Shown: positions 44,274-51,891 of the stretch, piece by piece
Position numbering within the stretch: position 1 is the stretch's first letter
How the letters are laid out: every line of letters begins with the position of its first letter
DNA from: Bordetella genomosp. 10
Lineage (GTDB): Bacteria > Pseudomonadota > Gammaproteobacteria > Burkholderiales > Burkholderiaceae_B
Direction of reading: 5' to 3'
Length of the DNA stretch: 64,000 bases
Assembly (NCBI RefSeq): GCF_002261225.1
Contig: NZ_NEVM01000001.1
Coordinates: 992,001 to 1,056,000 of the forward strand
Translations under genes and position numbers: made by a program
Notes under the pieces: model-generated
Told to the model about the DNA's origin: nothing
The model's database searches: none
Seen by the model: the letters and a program-made list of their open reading frames with translations, nothing else

Positions 44274-44976
44274 GGCCGCCGTCATGCGCGCGATGTTCGA
44301 TGCCGGACGCCTGCTGGTGATTTCGCCCCATCTCGACGACGGGGCGCTCGGTTGCGGGCTGCTCCTGACGGCGGCCGCGCGGGCGCGCGTGGTGACCGTC
44401 TATACGGCCATGCCGGCCGCCGCGCCGGCCGCCACGAAATGGGACCGGGATTGCGGGTTCGCCGATAGCCGCGACGCGATGCGCGCGCGGCTGGACGAGG
44501 ATGCGCGGGCCATGGCGGTGTTGGGCGCCGAGGCCGGCCACCTGGAGTTTCTCGACAGCCAGTACGGGCCCTTGCCGAGCCGGGAGCGGCTGGCCAAGGC
44601 GCTGGCCGGGGAGATCGACGCCTACGCGCCGGACGTGGTGGCGATGCCGCTGGGCCTGCATCATTGCGACCACGAGCGGGTGCGCGAGGCCGCGCTGCTG
44701 GTCCTGCCGCAGCGGCGCAGGCTGTTGTGGGTGGGCTACGAGGACGAGTTCTACCGCTATCGCGCCGGCGTCCTGCAGCGCGTGCTGGGCCAGTTGGCGC
44801 GCCGCCGCGTCCGCGCGACGCCCATCGAGTGCGCCGGCCAGGGCGATCCCGAACGCAAGCGCCTGGCCGTCGCGGCCTATGCCAGCCAGTTACGCGCCGT
44901 CGGCCTGCACACCCCGGACGCCGCCGTCGACGCCGGGGAACGGTATTGGTGGCTGGACGCCGCTGGCGGCGGGTAG
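44248..44976 (+). CDS. PIG-L-family N-deacetylase
   Basis: Zinc-dependent deacetylase of 242 residues. The metal motif SPHLDDGALGCG has His28, Asp30 and Asp31, and the second histidine block LGLHHCDHERVRE lies near residues 135-147. This family removes N-acetyl groups from GlcNAc conjugates (MshB, PIG-L, LmbE). ATG at 44248 lies inside the end of the glycosyltransferase gene. With the GT2 and NodS-like enzymes it completes a glycosylation, deacetylation, N-methylation set. Confidence 0.9.
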   Translation: MVAPTPSLEAAVMRAMFDAGRLLVISPHLDDGALGCGLLLTAAARARVVTVYTAMPAAAPAATKWDRDCGFADSRDAMRARLDEDARAMAVLGAEAGHLEFLDSQYGPLPSRERLAKALAGEIDAYAPDVVAMPLGLHHCDHERVREAALLVLPQRRRLLWVGYEDEFYRYRAGVLQRVLGQLARRRVRATPIECAGQGDPERKRLAVAAYASQLRAVGLHTPDAAVDAGERYWWLDAAGGG

Positions 44977-45123
44977 GGAATGATTGGATAGCAGGATGGT
45001 TGGTGAGCGGGGCGACCGTCGTTGTGGCGTGGGCGAGGCGGCGGCAGCGGGGCAGCGGGGCGGGCAGCCCGGCTGTAATCGCAGGGGGCGCAAGGAAGAA
45101 GCGGCTTGCTGTCGGTCAACTAA

Positions 45124-45139
45124 TATTTTAGTATTTTAG
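45124..45139 (+). repeat. 8-bp tandem repeat upstream of Bug receptor gene
   Basis: TATTTTAG occurs twice in tandem (45124-45131 and 45132-45139), followed by TATACC, in the only AT-rich stretch of the 190-bp gap. It lies about 30 bp before the receptor ATG and may be part of its promoter or a regulator site. Confidence 0.6.
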
Positions 45140-45166
45140 TATACCAATGACATAAAGGAGACGCCC

Positions 45167-46249
45167 ATGGCCCAAATCCATTCCCATCCGACCACATCGA
45201 ATCCCGATTCCGCTTTCGCGTCCCGTTGTGGCGAGCGTCCGCGCGGCATGTTCCGCCGCGCCGTCCATGGCGTCGCCGGCCGCCTGCCAGGCCGCCTGTC
45301 CCGCGGCGCGGCCGCCGTGCTCGCCGCGCTGGCGTGCGCCCCGGCCTTCGCGGGCGCCTATCCCGACCATCCCATCACCATCATCATTCCCGCCTCGCCG
45401 GGCGGCGCCATCGATATCGTCGCGCGCCTGATCGGCCAGAAGATGAGCGTCTCCATGGGCCAGTCGGTCGTGGTGACCAACAAGCCGGGCGCCACCGGGA
45501 CCATCGGCGAGGACTACGTGGCGAAGGCGGCGCCGGACGGCTATACGCTGGTGCTGGCGGCCAGCTCGCACGCCATCAACCCGTCCATGTTCAAGCTGCC
45601 GTACGATACGGTGAAGAGCTTCGCGCCGGTGGCGATGACGCATTCGGTGCCCCTGATGCTGGTGGTCACGCCCAGCCTGCCGGTGCACGACGTGCGCGAG
45701 CTGATCGCCTACGGCAAGGCGCATCCCCACGAACTGACGTTCGCCTCCAGCGGCCCCGGCGGCGCGCCTCATTTCTCCGGCGAGCTGTTCAAGAGCATGG
45801 CCGGCATCGACATGGTGCACGTGCCCTACAAGGGCAGCACGGCGGCGCATCCGGACCTGACCAGCGGCCGCGTGTCCATGATGTTCGACACCCTGGCGGC
45901 CCTGCATGCGCCGATTTCCGGCCATCAGGTGCGGCCGCTGGCGGTCACCACCACGCACCGCGCCGCGGCCTATCCCGACGTGCCGACCATGGCCGAGGCC
46001 GGCCTGCCCGGCTACGACACGAGCACCTGGGGCGGCGTGCTGGCGCCCGCCGGAACGCCGCCCGCCGTCATCGACAAGCTGAATGCCGAGATCAACAAGG
46101 CCCTGTCCGCGCCCGACGTGAAGCAGAACCTGGCGCAGATGGGCATCGAGCCGGTGACCCGGTCGCCCCAGTACTTCGCCGATTTCATCCAGTCGGAGAT
46201 GGTCAAGTGGCAGAAGGTCGCGCACGACGCGAATATCCGGCCGGAATAG
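45167..46249 (+). CDS. Bug-family (TctC) periplasmic solute receptor
   Basis: Orphan receptor of 360 residues. ATG at 45167 has AAGGAGA just upstream, which implies an unusually long N-region before the signal-peptide core (AAAVLAALACAPAFAG, ending near residue 63); an internal ATG at residue 28 would give a normal signal. Mature YPDHPITIIIPASPGGAIDI, GATGTIGEDYV, DGYTLVLAA and VPYKGSTAAHPD are family blocks. It is followed by a 2-hydroxyacid dehydrogenase, so a hydroxy- or keto-acid ligand is conceivable. Confidence 0.92.
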   Translation: MAQIHSHPTTSNPDSAFASRCGERPRGMFRRAVHGVAGRLPGRLSRGAAAVLAALACAPAFAGAYPDHPITIIIPASPGGAIDIVARLIGQKMSVSMGQSVVVTNKPGATGTIGEDYVAKAAPDGYTLVLAASSHAINPSMFKLPYDTVKSFAPVAMTHSVPLMLVVTPSLPVHDVRELIAYGKAHPHELTFASSGPGGAPHFSGELFKSMAGIDMVHVPYKGSTAAHPDLTSGRVSMMFDTLAALHAPISGHQVRPLAVTTTHRAAAYPDVPTMAEAGLPGYDTSTWGGVLAPAGTPPAVIDKLNAEINKALSAPDVKQNLAQMGIEPVTRSPQYFADFIQSEMVKWQKVAHDANIRPE

Positions 46250-46299
46250 GCGCCATGCAGGTGTCCCGCAGTCCCCCTGTAGACGCCGTGTCCTCATTC

Positions 46300-46359
46300 A
46301 TCGCCGACAAGATCATCGCCAACACGATCATCGTCAACGAGATCGTCGCCAACAAGATT
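46300..46359 (+). repeat. 15-bp imperfect tandem repeat, four units
   Basis: Units at 46300 (ATCGCCGACAAGATC), 46315 (ATCGCCAACACGATC), 46330 (ATCGTCAACGAGATC) and 46345 (GTCGCCAACAAGATT) fill the leader between the Bug receptor and the dehydrogenase gene. In one frame they read IADKI-IANTI-IVNEI-VANKI. Confidence 0.9.
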
Positions 46360-46381
46360 CCCCACCTCGGAAGCCGAACCC

Positions 46382-47320
46382 GTGAAGCATCGCCTGCTGC
46401 AACAAACCCGCCTCATTCCCCAAGCCGACACGGCGCTGCGGGAACGCTACGACGTCCATCCGCTGTGGGAGGAGGCCGATGCCGACGCCTTCCTGGCGCG
46501 CCACGGCGGCGAGTTCGCCGGCCTGGTCACCACCTCGCGCCTGGGCGCCAGCGACGCGCTCATGGGCAAGCTGCCCAATCTGCGCGTCATCTCCAACTTC
46601 GGCGTCGGCCTGGACGCGATGGACGTGGCGGCGGCCCGGCGCCGCGGCATCGCCGTCGGCTACACGCCCGAAGTTCTCAACGATTGCGTGGCCGATACGG
46701 CCTTCGCGCTGCTGATGGACGTGTCGCGCGGCGTATCGGCGGCCGACCGCTACGTGCGGCGCGGGGAATGGCTGCGCGCGCCGTATCCGCTGACGCATCG
46801 GGTCAGCGGCAAGCGCCTGGGCATTTTCGGCCTGGGCCGCATCGGCCGCGTGATCGCCAGGCGGGCGCAGGGCTTCGACATGGAGATCCGCTATCACAAC
46901 CGCCGGCCGGCGGCGGACCTGCCCTATGCCTATGAAAACAGCCTGATCGACCTGGCGCGCTGGGCGGATTACCTGGTCATCGCCAGCACCGGCGGCGCGG
47001 AGACGCGCCATATCGTGTCGGCGGAAGTGCTCGACGCGCTGGGTCCGCAGGGCTTCCTGATCAATATCTCGCGCGGCGGCAACATCGACGAGGCGGCCCT
47101 GGTGCGGGCCTTGCAGGAAAAGCGCATCGCTGGCGCCGGGCTCGACGTCTTCGAGCAGGAGCCGCGCGTGCCCGAAGCCTTCTTCGCGCTGGACAACGTC
47201 GTGCTGCTGCCGCACGTGGCCAGCGCCACGCACGAAACCCGCGCCGACATGGCCCAACTCGTGCTGGACAACCTGGAGGCGTTCTTCCGCACCGGCGCGG
47301 TCAAGGTCTCCGCCTTGTAG
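46382..47320 (+). CDS. D-2-hydroxyacid dehydrogenase
   Basis: NAD(P)-dependent dehydrogenase of 312 residues. Rossmann motif GLGRIGRVIARRAQGF near residues 149-164, catalytic Arg in ISRGGNIDEAAL near 240, Glu in FEQEPRVPE near 262 and His in LPHVASATHETR near 280. This subgroup includes hydroxypyruvate, gluconate and 2-ketogluconate reductases. The start is uncertain: GTG at 46382 with weak GGAAG upstream. It follows the Bug receptor and may use its ligand. Confidence 0.88.
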   Translation: MKHRLLQQTRLIPQADTALRERYDVHPLWEEADADAFLARHGGEFAGLVTTSRLGASDALMGKLPNLRVISNFGVGLDAMDVAAARRRGIAVGYTPEVLNDCVADTAFALLMDVSRGVSAADRYVRRGEWLRAPYPLTHRVSGKRLGIFGLGRIGRVIARRAQGFDMEIRYHNRRPAADLPYAYENSLIDLARWADYLVIASTGGAETRHIVSAEVLDALGPQGFLINISRGGNIDEAALVRALQEKRIAGAGLDVFEQEPRVPEAFFALDNVVLLPHVASATHETRADMAQLVLDNLEAFFRTGAVKVSAL

Positions 47321-47411
47321 CCATTGCCGGGCGCGGTCCGCTTCGCGCGCGGGGGCCCGCGGCGCCGCTCATCCACGATGGCGGAGGCGGGCGCCGCGCG
47401 GCGCGGCGGCT

Positions 47412-48392
47412 TCAGCTCGCGTCCAGCATGATCTTGCCGACGTTGAGGTTCGCCTCCATGCGGCGGTGCGCGTCGGCCGCCCGCGCCAGCGGGAAGACGC
47501 TGTCGATGACGGGCTCGATGTCGCCGCGGGCGAAGGCGTCCAGCCAGCGCTCGCGGAAGCGCCGGACCATGGCCTGCTTGACCGCCGGCGGCCGCGACTT
47601 CATGACCGTGCCCATGATCTGCAGATGGCCGAACAGCAGCCGGTCCATGGGCAGCGTGGCGGACTTGCCGCCCATCAATCCCACCTGCACCAGCCGGCCG
47701 CCGTCGGCCAGGCTGCGCACGTTGCGCTCCAGATAGGGCGCGCCGACGAAGTCGACGATGACGTCCACGCCGCGGCCGCCGGTGGCGCGCGCCACGGCCT
47801 CGGCATAGTCCTCGTTCTTGTAGTCGATGACCAGGCCGGCGCCGAATTCGCGCACGCGCGCCGCCTTGGCGCCGTCGGCGGTGGCGTAGACCTCGGCGCC
47901 CAGCGCGCGCGCCAACTGGATGGCGGCCGAACCGACGCCGCTGGCCCCCGCGTGCACCAGGACTTTTTCCCCGGGTTCGAGGCGGCCCAGGTGCAGCAAG
48001 GCCTCGTGGGCGGTGACGAAGGCTTCGGGGATGGCGCCGGCGTGGATGTCGTCCAGGCCGGCGGGAATGGGCATCGCCATGCGGTAGTCGATGCGCGCCA
48101 CCTCGGCGTAGCCGCCGCCGCCGACGATGCCCATGACGCGGTCGCCGGGCCGGTAGCCTTGCACCTCGCTGCCGACGGCGATGACCTCGCCGGCGATCTC
48201 CAGGCCCATCAAGGTGGAGTCGCCGAAGTCGGCGCGGCCGTAGGCGCCGCGCCGCTGGTTGAGATCGGCGCGGTTGACGCCGGCGGCGCGGTTGCGCACC
48301 AGCAGGTCGTGCGGACGGACGTCGGGCTCGGCGACGTCCCGTAGTTGCAGGACGTCGGCTTCGCCGAAATCCTTCATGTCGATGGCTTTCAT
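47412..48392 (-). CDS. Quinone-oxidoreductase-type MDR (PIG3-like)
   Basis: NADPH-dependent reductase of 326 residues. N-terminal AAGVNRADLNQRRGAYG and LGLEIAGEVIAVG-type blocks, NADPH motif VHAGASGVGSAAIQLARALG near residues 147-166, and DIIVDFVG-type block near 212 match the PIG3 (TP53I3) and bacterial QOR group. It likely reduces quinones or enones. No zinc ligands are evident. It converges with the hydroxyacid dehydrogenase and has no obvious operon partner. Confidence 0.87.
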   Translation of the reverse strand: MKAIDMKDFGEADVLQLRDVAEPDVRPHDLLVRNRAAGVNRADLNQRRGAYGRADFGDSTLMGLEIAGEVIAVGSEVQGYRPGDRVMGIVGGGGYAEVARIDYRMAMPIPAGLDDIHAGAIPEAFVTAHEALLHLGRLEPGEKVLVHAGASGVGSAAIQLARALGAEVYATADGAKAARVREFGAGLVIDYKNEDYAEAVARATGGRGVDVIVDFVGAPYLERNVRSLADGGRLVQVGLMGGKSATLPMDRLLFGHLQIMGTVMKSRPPAVKQAMVRRFRERWLDAFARGDIEPVIDSVFPLARAADAHRRMEANLNVGKIMLDAS

Positions 48393-48608
48393 GGTGGCCA
48401 GGGGCTCCGGGCGCGGGGCGCGGCCACCGCGGCCCTGGACGGCCCGGGCGGCGCGCGCCCCTGGATCAGGGGTGACGGAATCGCCCGATCATACTGATTC
48501 CCGGCGCCGCCGGCGTCGTGCCCGGAAATCCGCGGCCATGAGAGAGCTCGCCGGGCCGTCCCGGGCGCGCATCCTCCATCGGAGATGGCCGCCGCGCGGC
48601 CGTGCCGC

Positions 48609-49310
48609 TTACCCGCCCAGTACGCGGCTGACCAGGCCGCTGAGGGCCGGACCGGCGACGACCATGCCGATGCCGGCGATGACCAGCGTCAGGCTGGCGA
48701 CCACGCCTTCCTCGCTGTCGCGCTCGCGCGCGCGGGCCGCGCCGAAGCCATGCGCGCCGGCGCCATAGGACGCGCCTTGCGCCAGTTTGGAGCGCAGCCG
48801 CAGCGCGGCCAGCAGGCCGTCGCCGGCGATCATGCCGACCAGCCCCGTGATGATGGTGAACAGGGACACCAGCTCCGCCGAGCCGCCCGTGCGCTCGGCC
48901 AGCGCGACGGCGAAGGGCGTGGAGATCGAGCGCGCCATCAGGCTGTGCGTGACTTCGGGCGTGAAGCCGAACAGGCGCGCCAGCAGGCAACTGCTGACCA
49001 CCGCCACCACCATGCCGGTGGCCACGCCCAGGCTCAGCGACAGCGCGTGGCGGCGCGCGACGCCGCGGTATTCGTAGATGGGAACGGCGAAGGCCACCGT
49101 GGCGGGCCCCATCAGCCAGGTGAGCCAGTGCGTTTCCTGGAAGTACGAGGCATAGGGAATATGGACCAGCAGCATCAGCCCGATGGTCAGCGCCGGCACG
49201 ACGATGGCCGGCGACAGCCACGGCTTGCGATGGCGCAGATACAGGGGCTTGACCAGGAAGTACAGCAGCAGCGTCCAGGCCAGGCAAAGAATCGGCAACC
49301 AGGTATTCAT
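48609..49310 (-). CDS. LrgB/CidB-family membrane protein
   Basis: Inner-membrane protein of 233 residues with about seven helices. LMARSISTPFAVALAERTGG near residues 130-150 and ITGLVGMIAGDGLL are LrgB hallmarks. ATG at 49310 overlaps the stop of the LrgA-like gene, so the two are coupled. The pair is known in bacteria for holin/antiholin-like control of lysis and for transport of pyruvate, 3-hydroxypropionate or glycolate in several species. A divergent LysR regulator completes a Cid-like unit. Confidence 0.92.
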   Translation of the reverse strand: MNTWLPILCLAWTLLLYFLVKPLYLRHRKPWLSPAIVVPALTIGLMLLVHIPYASYFQETHWLTWLMGPATVAFAVPIYEYRGVARRHALSLSLGVATGMVVAVVSSCLLARLFGFTPEVTHSLMARSISTPFAVALAERTGGSAELVSLFTIITGLVGMIAGDGLLAALRLRSKLAQGASYGAGAHGFGAARARERDSEEGVVASLTLVIAGIGMVVAGPALSGLVSRVLGG

Positions 49311-49759
49311 GGCCTCGGTTCCGCGTTCAGGCGGGCGTGGCGCCGCGCGAGCCGCGCCAGGCGGTCTTCCAGGCGGCGTCCCGCGTGCACGGCCAGGGCG
49401 GTGGCCGCCATCACCAGCAGCGTGCCCACCGCGATGGCCAGCACCAGTTGCACGCCTTCGCGGCGGAACAGGTCGAAGTACTTCACCACCGCGACGACGC
49501 TGGGGATGAAGAACAGCACCAGTTCGTTGAGCATCCAGTTGGCGCCGCCCTTGATCCATTCGATGCGGACGATGCCGGCGAGCAACAGCCCCAGCACCGT
49601 CAGCAGTCCCACCACGCCCGGGGCCAGCGGCAGCTTCAGCAGGGCGGTCAGCCACGCGGCCGCCGCGAAGGCGAGAACGAGAAACAGGCTCTGGCCCAGG
49701 CGCGATGCATGCGGGCGCAGGCGCGCCGCCAGGGGATGGGTAAGAAAGGAGGACTTCAT
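49307..49759 (-). CDS. LrgA/CidA-family membrane protein
   Basis: Small membrane protein of 150 residues with four helices; LPLAPGVVGLLTVLGLLLAG and WMLNELVLFFIPSVVAVVKY match LrgA/CidA (PF03788). The N-terminal 20 residues are a basic cytoplasmic tail. It is the first gene of the unit controlled by the divergent LysR regulator and is followed by its LrgB partner. Confidence 0.9.
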   Translation of the reverse strand: MKSSFLTHPLAARLRPHASRLGQSLFLVLAFAAAAWLTALLKLPLAPGVVGLLTVLGLLLAGIVRIEWIKGGANWMLNELVLFFIPSVVAVVKYFDLFRREGVQLVLAIAVGTLLVMAATALAVHAGRRLEDRLARLARRHARLNAEPRP

Positions 49760-49878
49760 ATTGCTGCCGCTACGGAAAAAGTCTCCGGCACGCGCCGGAC
49801 GGCCCTGTCGATGGGCCGTTGAGAAAAGTGTAGGGACGCCCCCCTGATGTATCCAGTGAATTATTTCTATTTTTATTA

Positions 49879-49900
49879 TTCTGATTTGGCATAATCAGAA
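49879..49900. promoter_or_regulatory. LysR-type operator (perfect interrupted palindrome)
   Basis: Arms TTCTGATT (49879-49886) and AATCAGAA (49893-49900) are perfect inverted repeats with spacer TGGCAT, containing a T-N11-A-type LysR box. It lies 55 bp upstream of the LysR gene start and 119 bp upstream of the LrgA-like start in an AT-rich tract, the typical recognition site position. Confidence 0.75.
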
Positions 49901-49955
49901 AAAGCGCGCGCACTGCACCGCCGCGGTGCGCGCGCCGGTCGCCTGGAGAACCGCG

Positions 49956-50960
49956 GTGGAACTGCGTGCATTGAAATATTTCGCCGAAGTGGTGCGTCAG
50001 GGCAGCTTCACCGCCGCCGCCGATGCACTATTCGTGACCCAGCCCACCGTCAGCAAAATGGTGCGGGTGCTGGAGGAAGAACTGGGCGCGCCGTTGTTGG
50101 CGCGCGACGACGACCGGCGCAAGCGCAGCGTCACCCCCACCGACGCCGGCCGCCTGGTCTATGCGCGCGCGCAGGAAATGCTGGCCGCGGAGACCCTGCT
50201 GCGCGACGACCTGGAGGCGCTGGGCGACCTGACGCGCGGCAGCCTGACCATCGGCCTGCCGCCGCTGGGCGCCTCGCTGGTGGCGCCGGCCATCGCCGCC
50301 TTCCACAAGCAGTGGCCGGGCGTCGAACTGAAGCTGCTGGAATCGGGCGCGCGCGCCGTGGAGCGGGCGCTGCGCGAAGGGGAGCTGGACGTCGGCATCT
50401 GCATGGCGCCCATCTCCGACGACATGGAAGGCATCCCCATCTGCGACTATCCGCTGCACCTGCTGGCGCCGCGCGAGGCGCGCTGGCAGGGGCGCCGGGA
50501 GGTGCGCCTGGCCGAGCTGGCGGAGGAGGCCTTTCTGCTTTACGGGGAAACCTTCCAGCTCAACGAGATCATCGACCAGGCCTGCCGCGGGGCGGGCTTC
50601 ACCCCGCGCCTGGCTTGCCGCAGCAGCCAGTGGGACCTGATCGTGACCCTGGTGGAATGCGGCATGGGCATCGCATTGCTGCCGGCCCACTATGGCGAGC
50701 GCCTGGACCGGCGCCGCTTCGTGTCGATTCCCATCGCCCAGCCGGAAATCCGCTGGCAACTGGTGGCCAGTTGGCGCCGCAACGCCCAGCTCTCGCGCGC
50801 GGCCCGCGCCTGGGTCGAGGCGACGCGGGCTTTCTTCGGCGCCGATCCGGCGCGGGTCCGCGCGCCCGGTGCGCCCGGCATGTCCGCCGTCAGCGGCCGC
50901 CCGACACGTCCAGGAAAGCCCCGGTCGAGTACGTCGCTTCCTCGGAAAAAAACCACATGA
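49956..50960 (+). CDS. LysR-family regulator of the LrgAB-type pair
   Basis: Regulator of 334 residues. GTG at 49956 with GGAGA upstream gives VELRALKYFAEVV; the HTH is GSFTAAADALFVTQPTVSKM. The effector domain includes GSLTIGLPPLGASLVAPAI and ELDVGICMAPISDDMEG. Divergent placement and the LysR box indicate control of the LrgA/LrgB genes, like CidR. The last 23 residues extend into the convergent SDR gene and are Arg/Pro/Ser-rich, unlike the family, so read-through of an ancestral stop is likely. Confidence 0.9.
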   Translation: MELRALKYFAEVVRQGSFTAAADALFVTQPTVSKMVRVLEEELGAPLLARDDDRRKRSVTPTDAGRLVYARAQEMLAAETLLRDDLEALGDLTRGSLTIGLPPLGASLVAPAIAAFHKQWPGVELKLLESGARAVERALREGELDVGICMAPISDDMEGIPICDYPLHLLAPREARWQGRREVRLAELAEEAFLLYGETFQLNEIIDQACRGAGFTPRLACRSSQWDLIVTLVECGMGIALLPAHYGERLDRRRFVSIPIAQPEIRWQLVASWRRNAQLSRAARAWVEATRAFFGADPARVRAPGAPGMSAVSGRPTRPGKPRSSTSLPRKKTT

Positions 50961-51636
50961 TGGCGCCGGCCACTTCCTCGGCCGTGCCGCCGCGCCGCAA
51001 GGGCACCATGTGCTTGACGCGGTCCACGCGGCCGGGCTCGCCGCCGCTGGCGTGGATGTCGGTGTCGATGATGCCGGGACGCACCGCGTTCACGCGGATG
51101 CCCTCGTCGGCGACTTCCTTGGACAAGCCTATGGTCAGCGTATCCAGGGCGCCCTTGGACGCGGCGTAGTCGATGTATTCGTTGGGCGAGCCCAGCCGCG
51201 ACGCCGCCGAGGACACGTTGACGATCACGCCGCCCGCGCCGCCCAGGCTGATCGACATGCGGCGCACGGCCTCGCGGCAACAGATGAAGGGGCCGACCAC
51301 GTTGACGTCCAGGATGCGGCGCAGGCGTGCGGCGGTCATGTCGCGCACCTTGGCCTGCTGTTCGAGGATGCCGGCGTTGTTCACCAGGCCGTCGAGGCGG
51401 CCGTAGCGCTGCTGCACGGCGTCGAACAGGCCGACGATTTCGGCCTCCTGGCCCACGTCGGCGCAGAACGCCTCGGCCTGTCCGCCGGCGGCGCGTATGC
51501 GCGCGACCACGCCCAGCGCGGCCTGTTCGTTGCTCTTGTAGTTGACGCAGACGGCGTAGCCGCGGCGCGCCGCGAGCAGGGCCGTGGCGGCGCCGATGCC
51601 GCGGCTGGCGCCCGTGATCAGCAGGACTTTTTTCAT
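50890..51636 (-). CDS. Short-chain dehydrogenase/reductase (SDR)
   Basis: Classical SDR of 248 residues. TGASRGIG at residues 8-15, NNAG near 90, catalytic Ser in VNVSSAASRLG near 144 and YAASK near 157-161, and the ending GAFLDVSGGR. It probably reduces a ketone with NADPH. Its 3' end overlaps the LysR gene by 71 bp. The start lies in an 83-bp REP-like repeat that supplies GGGAG as ribosome-binding site and a chain of coupled short ORFs upstream. An ATG at 51636 is the only start preceded by that site and fitting the SDR fold. Confidence 0.9.
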   Translation of the reverse strand: MKKVLLITGASRGIGAATALLAARRGYAVCVNYKSNEQAALGVVARIRAAGGQAEAFCADVGQEAEIVGLFDAVQQRYGRLDGLVNNAGILEQQAKVRDMTAARLRRILDVNVVGPFICCREAVRRMSISLGGAGGVIVNVSSAASRLGSPNEYIDYAASKGALDTLTIGLSKEVADEGIRVNAVRPGIIDTDIHASGGEPGRVDRVKHMVPLRRGGTAEEVAGAIMWFFSEEATYSTGAFLDVSGGR

Positions 51637-51797
51637 CGCCGGGCCGCTCCCAAGATGAAAAGCGCCCCCTCGGGGGGCAGCAAGCGGCGCAGCCGCGCGG
51701 CGTGGGGGCCTTTGTTCATCGCCGGGCCGCTCCCAAGATGAAAAGCGCCCCCTCGGGGGGCAGCAAGCGGCGCAGCCGCGCGGCGTGGGGGCCTTTT
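51632..51797 (-). repeat. 83-bp tandem REP-like repeat, two units, with coupled micro-ORFs
   Basis: Near-identical 83-bp units lie at 51632-51714 and 51715-51797. Each contains CGCCCCCTCGGGGGGC-like hairpin DNA and, on the minus strand, an ATG, GGGAG and a 28-codon ORF with GPHAARLRRLLPPEGALF. The ORF from ATG 51802 ends at 51716, overlapping ATG 51719 (ATGA); the ORF from 51719 ends at 51633, overlapping the SDR ATG at 51636. So each unit ends by coupling to the next start. Related units lie in coding sequence at 22586-22771. Confidence 0.9.
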
Positions 51798-51891
51798 TTC
51801 ATGGTGGAGCCTTGTCTGTCGGAGAGCTGTCCAGAGTGTATGCCAGGACGGCGGCGCCGCCTTTGTCGCCGCGCGGGCGGGCCCGCCGTGT

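Noticed and set aside
46255..46935. ORF beginning at ATG 46255 that reads the 15-bp repeats as IADKI-IANTI units
   Set aside because: It continues out of frame through the dehydrogenase gene as Arg/Ala-rich sequence, and no ribosome-binding site was clear. Kept as a repeat rather than a gene.
51632..51797. Direct repeats as insertion-sequence ends or target duplication
   Set aside because: No transposase, and the units are tandem 83-bp copies of a REP-like element rather than terminal inverted repeats.
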